DNA of 14,386 bases from Cytophagales bacterium (GTDB lineage: Bacteria > Bacteroidota > Bacteroidia > Cytophagales > 172606-1). Each line of letters begins with the position of its first letter. The first letter of the stretch is position 1. The notes beneath the pieces are model-generated. The model was not told the DNA's origin and made no database searches. It was given only the letters and a program-made list of their open reading frames with translations. Positions 6,567 to 13,900 of the stretch are shown one piece after another. The stretch spans positions 1 to 14,386 of the forward strand of contig JALOMD010000013.1 of NCBI GenBank assembly GCA_025455595.1, read 5' to 3'. The translations under genes and the position numbers were made by a program.

Positions 6567-7859
6567 ATGTATTCTTCTGAATTTCGTCCCGGCCAAGACC
6601 TCCGGCCCGGCAAGCTCGACTGGGTGACGGTATTGTTGTACGCCGCCTGCGTGGCGGCGGGCTGGGTCAACATCTACGCGGCTGTTTATGACCCGGAAGC
6701 CCACCCGAGCATGTTAGACCTTACCATTAACTCAGGCAAGCAACTGGTTTGGATTGGCTCGGCCTTGGTGCTCATCACCCTCATCATGGTCGTGGACTTC
6801 AAGTTTTTCGAGGCGTTTGCGTACATCTTTTACGTCATCATACTGGTGGCGTTGGTGGGTGTGATGTTTCTGGCCCGCGACGTGAACGGGGCCAAGGCGT
6901 GGTTTGAGATCGGCGGTGCCCGCATCCAACCGTCGGAGTTTGCCAAATTCATAACAGCCTTGACCTTGGCCAAGTACCTGAGCGACACCACCGTCCGCTT
7001 CGACGAACTGCGCACGCAGTTGATTTGCGCAGCCATCATCGCCGTGCCCGCCTTAATCATCCTCAAGCAAAACGACACCGGCTCGGCGATGGTGTTCGGG
7101 GCGTTCATACTGGTGCTGTACCGCGAAGGGCTTACGCCGTGGGTGCTGATTCTGGGCGTGTCGGCGGCCATCATCTTGGTGTTGGCGTTGGTAGTCACGC
7201 CGCTGTACCTCTACATTGCCATTGCGGTCATTGCCCTGTTGGCGTTCTTGCAATTGCGCCGCAAAACCCTGAGAAACATCCTTTGGGTGGTAGGCTTGGC
7301 AGCGTTGGTAGCCATCATGGTTTATGGCGTAGGATTTTTCATGAACAATGTGCTGCAAGCCCACCAACGCAACCGCATCTTGGTGTTGGTTGACCCGACG
7401 ATTGACCAGAAACAAGTGGGTTACCAAGTACTGCAGTCCAAAATCGCCATCGGGTCGGGGGGATTTTGGGGCAAGGGCTTCCTGAGCGGCACGCAGACAC
7501 GTTTTGACTTTGTACCTGAACAAGAAACGGACTTCATTTTTTGCACCATCGGCGAGGAACACGGCTGGATGGGCGGCTTGGTGGTGATCGGCCTGTTGGT
7601 GGGCCTGCTGTGCCGCATCGTGTATCTGGCCGAACGCCAACGCGACCGGTTTTCGCGGGTCTATGGCTATTCGGTGGCGTGCATTTTGTTCGTCCACTTC
7701 GCCATCAACATCGGCATGACCATCGGGCTGGTGCCGGTCATTGGCATTCCGCTGCCGTTTTTCAGCTATGGCGGGTCGTCGTTGTGGTCGTTCACCATCC
7801 TGCTCTGGGTTTTCCTGAAATTAGATTCGCACCGGGTGGAGGTGTTGAGCCGAGTGTAG
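6567..7859 (+). CDS. rodA: RodA, SEDS-family peptidoglycan glycan-strand polymerase
   Basis: A 430-residue polytopic protein of the SEDS (RodA/FtsW/SpoVE) family. RodA polymerises lipid II into glycan strands and works in a complex with PBP2, whose gene is directly upstream. Family signatures are clear: NGAKAWFEIGG..QPSEFAK at about 107-127, NDTGSAM near 169-175, and FVPEQETDFIF at 315-325, the equivalent of the E. coli FxPERHTDFIF block. The presumed catalytic aspartate is Asp322. PFFSYGGSS lies at 397-405. It resembles RodA rather than FtsW because it follows mrdA and because of the HTDF-like motif. It is about 60 residues longer than E. coli RodA, partly in additional hydrophobic sequence around 190-255. 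ATG at 6567 is the only sensible start; the next Met is near residue 49. A palindrome lies 63 bases past the stop. Confidence 0.95.
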   Translation: MYSSEFRPGQDLRPGKLDWVTVLLYAACVAAGWVNIYAAVYDPEAHPSMLDLTINSGKQLVWIGSALVLITLIMVVDFKFFEAFAYIFYVIILVALVGVMFLARDVNGAKAWFEIGGARIQPSEFAKFITALTLAKYLSDTTVRFDELRTQLICAAIIAVPALIILKQNDTGSAMVFGAFILVLYREGLTPWVLILGVSAAIILVLALVVTPLYLYIAIAVIALLAFLQLRRKTLRNILWVVGLAALVAIMVYGVGFFMNNVLQAHQRNRILVLVDPTIDQKQVGYQVLQSKIAIGSGGFWGKGFLSGTQTRFDFVPEQETDFIFCTIGEEHGWMGGLVVIGLLVGLLCRIVYLAERQRDRFSRVYGYSVACILFVHFAINIGMTIGLVPVIGIPLPFFSYGGSSLWSFTILLWVFLKLDSHRVEVLSRV

Positions 7860-7922
7860 TTCAGAACGCAGAGGTCAAAAGTCAGAATGGGATGCTTCTT
7901 CTTGAAATTCTCTGTGCGAATG

Positions 7923-7951
7923 GCGTTTTGGGCATTTTTTGCTCAAAACGC
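7923..7951 (+). repeat. 29-bp palindrome, copy 8, after rodA
   Basis: Arms GCGTTTTGGGC and GCTCAAAACGC, loop ATTTTTT. The single imperfect pair is G-U in forward-strand RNA, the strand of rodA. Confidence 0.88.
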
Positions 7952-8038
7952 CGCTTGATAGCCGCGAGGGGTATAAAACCCCTCGCTACGGATTTCAACC
8001 TTCTCCATAGCGGCGGGTGTTATACCCGCCACCTTATA

Positions 8039-8067
8039 GCGTTTTGAGCAAAAATTGCTCAAAACGC
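8039..8067. repeat. 29-bp palindrome, copy 9
   Basis: Perfectly paired arms GCGTTTTGAGC and GCTCAAAACGC with loop AAAAATT. Compared with copy 7, one base pair has changed on both sides (G-C to A-T), a compensated change. It ends 92 bases before the DUF4476 gene. Confidence 0.88.
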
Positions 8068-8159
8068 AACAGCCACAAAAACTATCCCCCGATTCCCCCC
8101 AAAAATGGCATGGCCTTTGATTAGCTGTAGTACATCTGCCATTTCAGACAACTACAACT

Positions 8160-8948
8160 ATGAAAACGCTTACTGTTTTTCTCGCCCTTTTTACATCCTT
8201 AGGCCACTTTGCGTACAGCCAAACCAACGTGGCGTTTGCGGCTCCGGCCGGTTATCGGTTGCGCGTGACGGTGAACAATCAAACGCAGGAAAACGAGCAA
8301 TACGTGCGTTTTGAGAACTTGCCAACCGGCGAACATACGGCCCGCATCACGGCGACCATCGGGGGCGAGACTTTTGATGTGCGCAGCACCGTTACGTTGC
8401 CCAACGGCCTGGAAACCAGCTATTTCGTAATTGTGATGAACCGCACGGCGCAAGTCCATTGGTCGAACGAGGTGGGGTTGGGTAACCCGTCCGGCGGGCG
8501 AAACACGGCACCGGGCACTTTCGATGGCCGTAACAACGGCTCGGAGGCGTGGCCCGAATACAGCTACCGCCAGCCGCGCCAAGGCCGCTGGCCCAGCCAA
8601 CCGTCGTTCGGTGGAAACCGACCGGGCTTCGGTGCTTGCGAATGCGACAATCCGTTTCCGGTGCTGAACAACGCCGAGGCCAATCGCTTGAAATCGGCCG
8701 TACAGCGCACTGCCTTCGACGACGACCGGATGGCACTGGTGCAAGCAGCCTTGGGGCGGGCCAACATCATGACCGACGATGTGCGTGACTTGATGCGCCT
8801 GTTGAGCTTTGACAACAACCGCCTCCGTCTCGCCAAACGCCTCTACGACCGTACCTGCGACAAACGGAACTATTACTTGCTGGCCTCGGCCTTTGATTTC
8901 CCGTCCAACTCCCGCGAGTTCCAACAATACTTGTTAGTTCAGAGGTGA
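8160..8948 (+). CDS. Secreted protein with C-terminal DUF4476-like domain
   Basis: A 262-residue exported protein of unknown function. Residues 1-20 form a clear signal peptide, with cleavage likely before Gln21; no lipobox cysteine is visible. Residues 22-100 look like a small beta-rich domain (RLRVTVNNQT, TARITATIGGETF). A linker rich in Gly, Asn, Pro and Arg covers about 105-160. The C-terminal part, about 165-258, resembles DUF4476: AFDDDRMALVQAAL, then DVRDLMRLLSFDNNRLRLAK and YDRTCDKRNYYLLASAFDF, the usual helical pattern seen in many Bacteroidota secreted proteins. Cysteines are at 160, 162 and 233. The family has no established role, so no function is assigned. It is convergent with the amidohydrolase-like gene across a repeat-filled gap. 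The ATG follows a run of ACTACAACT with no Shine-Dalgarno site. Confidence 0.85.
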   Translation: MKTLTVFLALFTSLGHFAYSQTNVAFAAPAGYRLRVTVNNQTQENEQYVRFENLPTGEHTARITATIGGETFDVRSTVTLPNGLETSYFVIVMNRTAQVHWSNEVGLGNPSGGRNTAPGTFDGRNNGSEAWPEYSYRQPRQGRWPSQPSFGGNRPGFGACECDNPFPVLNNAEANRLKSAVQRTAFDDDRMALVQAALGRANIMTDDVRDLMRLLSFDNNRLRLAKRLYDRTCDKRNYYLLASAFDFPSNSREFQQYLLVQR

Positions 8949-8986
8949 GAAAAAAGTGGTCAGTCGTTAGTGGTCAGTAGTCAGTA

Positions 8987-9015
8987 GCGTTTTGAGCAAA
9001 AAATGCCCAAAACGC
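8987..9015. repeat. 29-bp palindrome, copy 10, after the DUF4476 gene
   Basis: Arms GCGTTTTGAGC and GCCCAAAACGC, loop AAAAAAT, 38 bases past the stop codon. The imperfect pair is G-U only in reverse-strand RNA, which would suit the convergent gene rather than the DUF4476 gene. Confidence 0.87.
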
Positions 9016-9018
9016 AAT

Positions 9019-9175
9019 AGTCCCGTAGGGACGACCTGTTTGTAGCAATACAGAAAAATCACAGAAAAAAGCTCCGTAGGAGCGGCCTGATTAACGTTAT
9101 TCGTCGGGGCCGCTCCTATGGAGCTTTTGGTTAGTTGTATTTCAATTGTTACAGACGGTTCGCCCCTACGGGGCT
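9019..9175. repeat. Large foldback containing four covarying mini-palindromes
   Basis: A stem made of 9067-9087 and 9108-9128 (AAAAGCTCC... with ...GGAGCTTTT) is nested inside a weaker outer pairing of about 9019-9039 with 9150-9175. Within these arms are four 13-base palindromes: GTCCCGTAGGGAC (9020-9032), GCTCCGTAGGAGC (9071-9083), GCTCCTATGGAGC (9112-9124) and GCCCCTACGGGGC (9162-9174). Their outer bases differ but always in compensating pairs. From memory, similar words are frequent in Bacteroidota intergenic DNA; that was not checked. Confidence 0.8.
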
Positions 9176-9193
9176 GGTGCGGCTTCCGGTAGC

Positions 9194-9317
9194 CAGCCGT
9201 TTTGGGCAATCCCGACTCGTCGGGACGCACGTGTGCGTCGGTTCCACCGGGCGATGCCCGGTGCTGAAATATCAAGCCCTTTCAGGGCTAAAGAGTCGGG
9301 ATTGCCCAAAACGGCTG
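9194..9317. repeat. Palindrome split open by a hairpin cluster, bounded by a perfect 25-bp inverted repeat
   Basis: The sequence at 9194-9218 (CAGCCGTTTTGGGCAA then TCCCGACTC) is repeated perfectly in inverse at 9293-9317. The outer 16 bases of each side match one half of the 29-bp palindrome. The 74-base centre holds three clean hairpins: GACGCAC/GTGCGTC (9224-9239), CACCGGGC-GAT-GCCCGGTG (9245-9263) and AGCCCT-TTC-AGGGCT (9275-9289). The right edge lies 38 bases past the amidohydrolase-like stop codon, so this may also serve as that gene's 3' structure. Confidence 0.82.
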
Positions 9318-9355
9318 CCGCCTGCCACTGCTCGCTTTTTTCTGACCTCTGACCT

Positions 9356-10645
9356 TTATTTTCCGTATTTCTCGCTGAAACGTTTGTAGAGGCGTTTTTG
9401 CTTGTCATCAAGGACGAGCTGGCGGCCTTGGATGAAGGCGTGCGTCACATCGTTGGTGCGCATGTCGAGCAGGTCGCCGGACGAGACGACGATGTTTGCG
9501 TCTTTGCCCGTTTCCAACGTGCCCGTACGCGTTTCAATGCCGAGGATGCGGGCGTTGTTCAGCGTGACGAGTTGCAGGGCTTCCTCTTTCGTAAGCCCGT
9601 GTCCGGCGGCTTGCCCGGCAATGAACGGGATGTTGCGGTAGTTGTAGGGCGGCTCCTCGTAAGTGATGCCCACCAGAATGCCCGCCTTGTGCAGCAACGA
9701 CGGCAGTTTGTACGGCATGTCCACGTCTTCCTCGGCGCGGGCGGGCAGGCGGTGCAGCGAGTTGAGCAGCACGGGCACGTTGTTCTCCTTCAAGAAATCC
9801 AAAATCATGTACGCGTCGGCGGCACCCGCCACCACGTAGCGTTTCACGCCGTGCGACTTGGCAAAATTCACCGCCTCCACGATTTCCTTGGCGTAGTCGG
9901 CGCGGACGAACAGCGTCTTGGAGCCGTCGAACAGGCCGCGCATGGCTTCGAGCTTCAGGTTCACGGGGCTGGGGTTCTTGGTTTGCGCATAGCCTCGCGC
10001 ATCCTTGAACGTCCGGTCAAGTTCGTCCAGTATTTCGCCGCGCCGCTCGTTTTTCTTGGCCGGGCCGGGATTGAAAAAGCCGCTTTGCGTGAACAAATTG
10101 GGCCAGTTCAGCCACACGCCTTCGTCTTTGCGGTAGGCGGCATCTTCCCAGTTCCAAGCGTCCAACTGCACCACCGACGACGTGCCCGAAACCACGCCGC
10201 CCTGCGGCACGGTTTGGGCCAACAGCACGCCGTTGTCGCGGGTGATGTAAATGTGATCGGAGTCGGTGTTGTACGACACCAGCGACCGGATGTTGGGGTT
10301 TAACTGGCCGGTTTCATTGTAGTCGAGCGTGGCTTTCACCGCGCTGATTTCTTCCAAGCCCAGTTTGGTGTTGGGGGCAATGAGGCCGGGATACACGTGC
10401 TTGCCCGTCACATCCACCATTTGGGCGTTGCCGGTGGCGGTTTGCGCATTGCCCACGGCGGTAATGCGGCCCTTGTCGAACACGACTACGCCATTTTCAA
10501 TGACTTGTCCGTTGCCTACGTGGACAGTACCGCCTTTCAGGGCAATGGCTTGGGCCTGCGGCTTGGCTACTACGGGCGGCTGGGCCTGGGTGCAAAGCAG
10601 TCCGGCGGCCAAGGCTGCAATCACTGACAGGTATGTTTTTCTCAT
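9356..10645 (-). CDS. Secreted amidohydrolase-like protein lacking the HxH metal motif
   Basis: From the ATG at 10645 it is 429 residues. A signal peptide (MRKTYLSVIAALAAG..., cleavage near residue 21) is followed by the amidohydrolase-superfamily layout. This comprises the small beta-domain strand VIENGVVVFDKGRITAVG (49-66), the entry to the barrel GKHVYPGLIAPNTK (81-94), and the C-terminal return LTKEEALQLVTLNNARILGI (351-370) with GTLETGKDANIVV (375-387). It resembles the imidazolonepropionase-like branch common in Bacteroidota. In active members the barrel entry reads PGxIDxHxH. Here the HxH position is Asn92-Thr93-Lys94, and I could not find convincing replacements for the later metal histidines. 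It may be a binding or structural paralogue; related proteins often sit next to a metal-containing copy, which is absent here. The frame extends upstream to 10843 but that sequence is not protein-like, whereas 10645 gives a clean signal peptide. Confidence 0.88.
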   Translation of the reverse strand: MRKTYLSVIAALAAGLLCTQAQPPVVAKPQAQAIALKGGTVHVGNGQVIENGVVVFDKGRITAVGNAQTATGNAQMVDVTGKHVYPGLIAPNTKLGLEEISAVKATLDYNETGQLNPNIRSLVSYNTDSDHIYITRDNGVLLAQTVPQGGVVSGTSSVVQLDAWNWEDAAYRKDEGVWLNWPNLFTQSGFFNPGPAKKNERRGEILDELDRTFKDARGYAQTKNPSPVNLKLEAMRGLFDGSKTLFVRADYAKEIVEAVNFAKSHGVKRYVVAGAADAYMILDFLKENNVPVLLNSLHRLPARAEEDVDMPYKLPSLLHKAGILVGITYEEPPYNYRNIPFIAGQAAGHGLTKEEALQLVTLNNARILGIETRTGTLETGKDANIVVSSGDLLDMRTNDVTHAFIQGRQLVLDDKQKRLYKRFSEKYGK

Positions 10646-10811
10646 GGTCTTTGGTTTGGTAGGTGTCTGAAAAAAGTCGTTGGCAGTAAGCCATCGGTAA
10701 AACACGGCGAAAATTGATTGGGATTGCAAATGCAAACCATGACTTTCAAATGCCGAAGATAATACAAAATGATCTCTGTCGGGCACTGGTGTTGCTTTTG
10801 GATATAGCATT

Positions 10812-10841
10812 GCTGTTTTAGGCAAAATTCGCCCAAAACGC
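10812..10841 (-). repeat. 29-bp palindrome, copy 12 (one-base insertion)
   Basis: The left arm is GCTGTTTTAGGC, with one extra T against the family; the right arm GCCCAAAACGC is standard. The mismatch becomes G-U in reverse-strand RNA, matching both flanking reverse-strand genes. Confidence 0.7.
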
Positions 10842-10938
10842 AAGGCGGCACGGCCACCCGGACAATCCCGTTTGAGCTTTTCCGTTTTTCATGTTTTGGA
10901 AACCATCTCCCTGCGTTAACCGATGAGCCGGATTTGGG

Positions 10939-10963
10939 CCGTTTTGGGCAAAAAAACGCAAAA
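10939..10963 (-). repeat. Decayed 29-bp palindrome touching the FG-GAP gene stop codon
   Basis: GCCGTTTTGGGC is intact, but the second arm is reduced to ACGCAAAAT. It lies directly against the stop codon at 10964-10966. It seems to have lost bases from the second arm. Confidence 0.55.
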
Positions 10964-13900
10964 TCACTTCGGCTTCAACACTTGCCCAATCAGCTTCTTC
11001 AGATTCTTCCGCGTGTTGGGGGCTTGGATATTTTCATTCAAAAAACCGATGTAGAAAGTGAGCGGCTTGCGCAGCAAGGAAGTTGTACCGTGGTCGCGGC
11101 CAAAGCCGAAAACCACCATGCCATCGGGCGAGGGGAGTCCGTCGCGGGTGTTGCCCATGAAGCCGAAGATGTCGGGCGAGGCATCGGGTTGGGCTTGGGC
11201 TGCGTAGAACGTGTTCTTGCCTGACTTGTCGCCGAAGAAAACCCACTGCCAGTGGCCGGTTACGCCTTCGGTTTTGATGAAATCAGGCTTGTCTTGCCGC
11301 AGGCCGTCTTTGTCGGTTCCCCAGAGGTTTTCGTCGGGATTGTATTTGCCGCCGATGGTTCCCTCGTACAAAAACCAGTAGGCGCGTGATTCGTCGGTTT
11401 TCAGCATGGTCAGTTTGGCGTGGTCGTCGTAAAACTGCCAACGCCATTTCCATTTGCCGTCTTTGCTTTCGGTCTCAATCGTGTTGCCGTCCACCATGTG
11501 GCTGGTGCATTTGTCAAATCCCGGATGGCTCACGCCGCTGCCCGGCTCGTTGTTGACGGCGTTAGGGACGCCCCGGTAATCGGCGGCGGCAGAATGCGGA
11601 AAACCCGTGTTTCCGCTGTTGCGGTAGCCAATCCAGTCGTTGCCGTAATTGTCCAAAATGCTCGAAAACCCACCGCCTTCTTTTTGGTAGTAATACGTCG
11701 CTGTGGGTGTCTGGATTTTGTAAGCGGCCTGCCCTTCGTCGCTGGTTTCAGAGATGGCGATTTTCGGAGCAAACGTTGTTTTTACGTTCTGAATCGCATC
11801 GTTTCGGAGCAGGTGAAACGGCGCCCACTCGTCCCACGCCGGGCCGATGATGTCCAAATCGCCGTCGCTGTCCATGTCAAAAAACTGCGTTCCGAGGTGA
11901 TGCTCGTGGCCTGTGTCAATCGTAGTTTCAGTGAAGTTGCCTCTGCCGTCATTCACGTACAAATACGTCGGATGTTCGCTGCCTTTGTGTTCATTGGTGA
12001 GAATATCGGCATCGCCGTCTTTGTCCACATCGGCCACGTCGAGGCTGTTCATCGAGTAGGTGGTTTTGAGCAAATGCCGAATCCAGAGAATGCAGCCGAA
12101 ATCCCGTTTTTGCTCAAACCAGAACAGCGAAGCGTCGGGTTGCAGGCCGGGATAGCGTTCTTCGGAAACAACCACATCCAGCAGGCCGTCGCCGTTGAAG
12201 TCGGCGGTTTCCACGCGGTCAGCCCAGAAATGGACGGAGCCAATCAACGATTCCGTCCATTTGTCGGTGCGTTCTTTGTCTGCACCGGGATTGGCGTACC
12301 AGACGAACGTTTTCGGGCCGATGCCGTTGTTGCGGCTGCTGATGATGTCCACGTCACCATCGCCGTCCACATCACCCACGCTGATGCCTTCGTCATTGGT
12401 TTCGGCGTTGCTAATCAGCGTTTTCGGCCAGTTGCCTTGGGCGGCGTTGGCAGGAATTTCGAGCATGTACAGTCCGTCGCCACCGTTGAGCAGGATTTCG
12501 GATTTGCCGCCGGGAACCACCTGCGCCAGTTTGTAACCTTGGCCGTTCACGTGGTCGGTTTCCTTGATTTCGGCGATTTTGGTTTTCGTCCATTTCGATA
12601 ACGTTTTGTCCGTAGCCTCCAGCCAGTAAATGCCGGGCAACGCCTCGGCAATGATGTCGGCGTTGAGGTCGCCGTCCACATCGGCCCACAACATGCCGTC
12701 AATGTTCTCGCCCAAATCGGTGCGTTTCCACTGCGTCAGGCCGCTTTTCGGGTCGGAGGCGTACACGTATCGCCCGGCCACAATCTCGGCGAAACCGTCG
12801 CCGGTTACGTCGCGGGCATCGTTGCCAAAATACCGCAGCCAATCGGGAGCCTTGAAGTCGCCCCACTTGGCGCGGCTGTTGTCCACCTGCACATACGACC
12901 ATTGGCTGGCCGCCAGTTTGTTATCAGAAGTTTTATTCTCCCAAATGCTCAGCGGTTTCATGTTGTAGTTTTTGGGAGAGACAATGTCCAAGTCGCCGTC
13001 GTTGCCCAAATCGCCCACAATGCCGCTGTACATGCCTTCGTTGTCCAGCACCTGTTTTTCCCAAGCCGAACCCTGCCCGTTGTTTTTGTACACGACAGTC
13101 GGATGGGGATTTTTGGTCGGTTCTTTTTGCTCGTTCCAAAAAATCAGCGAGCCGGTAATCACATCCACGTCGCCGTCGTTGTCCATGTCGCCCACCCGGA
13201 CCGTGTGCGTGTATTCCGATTGCGCATCAATGACGTTTTTCTTCCAAAGTGTCTCGGTTTTCGGATTCAACGGCCCTTTGAGCCAAACCAACGGATAGCC
13301 CTTTGACTCGCCCGATGCAATGACAATATCCTGAATGCCGTCGTGGTCAAAATCGGCCACCGCCAGCCGGCAATTGTTATGGTTCCATTCCGTTTTGCCG
13401 TTTTCCGACATCGTGTACCAGGTTTTGTCGTAGTCGTACTGTTTCCAAGCGGCGTTGCGTTGTTTCGGGTTTTCCATCCATGCGCCATTGATGACAATGT
13501 CCATATCGCCGTCTCGGTCAATGTCGGCCAAGCAAGTGCCGTCGAAAGCCGGGGTTTCCACGCGTTGTTTGGTGAAACCCTTGCCTTTGTCACTGAAAAA
13601 AATGTCCAGATGGCTGCCGTGCGAGCCGTTGGGCAGTGGATCAAGGCTGCGGGAAACTACGTCTTTCCAGCCGTCGCCATCGAAATCGGCCACCAGAATG
13701 TCTTTGGTGTACGGTGTCATGCCGATGCGGTTGTACGCCCACGCGCCGCTTTTGCCCGGATTTTTCATCCAAAACAGGCCTTCGTTGCCGTTGGCATCCT
13801 GTCCGTCTTTGTCGTCTGAGCCAACGACATCTTCGTAACCGTCCCAGTCCAAATCGGCAATGGCCAGGTGGCAGGAACGATACACAAGCTTGCTGATGGT

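Larger units (their letters stand above)
7923..8067. repeat. Composite element: two 29-bp palindromes flanking two hairpins
   Basis: Palindromes at 7923-7951 and 8039-8067 face in opposite directions. Between them are two hairpins of similar design. One is GCGAGGGGT / ACCCCTCGC (7964-7972 and 7978-7986); the other is GGCGGGT / ACCCGCC (8012-8018 and 8024-8030). The layout repeats that of the element at 130-353 with a different cargo. It fills most of the 300 bases between rodA and the DUF4476 gene. Confidence 0.75.
8949..9355. other. Convergent intergenic region packed with repeats
   Basis: The 407 bases between the two convergent stop codons contain no gene. They hold a low-complexity tract (repeated GTGGTCAGT / GTCAGTAG words, 8956-8986), a 29-bp palindrome (8987-9015), a 157-base foldback (9019-9175), a split palindrome with nested hairpins (9194-9317), and a TCTGACCTCTGACC tract (9341-9354). 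Confidence 0.75.
10646..10963. other. Non-coding region between the FG-GAP protein gene and the amidohydrolase-like gene
   Basis: The 318 bases hold one imperfect 29-bp palindrome (10812-10841) and a decayed one (10939-10963) at the left and right of an otherwise featureless stretch. An open frame (10642-10857, reverse) is present but its product looks like translated spacer. No promoter matching the Bacteroidota consensus was recognised upstream of the amidohydrolase-like gene. Confidence 0.6.

Noticed and set aside
10642..10857. Short reverse open frame, and the upstream extension of the amidohydrolase-like gene to 10843
   Set aside because: The encoded sequence includes translated palindrome and is not protein-like; the ATG at 10645 gives an ideal signal peptide.
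10964..11100. Type IX secretion C-terminal sorting domain on the FG-GAP protein
   Set aside because: The last 80 residues lack the usual beta-strand and glycine pattern and end in a basic helix-like tail.
11420..12601. 393-codon forward open frame inside the FG-GAP gene
   Set aside because: Antisense to the repeat protein; the long open frame follows from the repeated GAC/GGC codons of the DxDxDG motifs.
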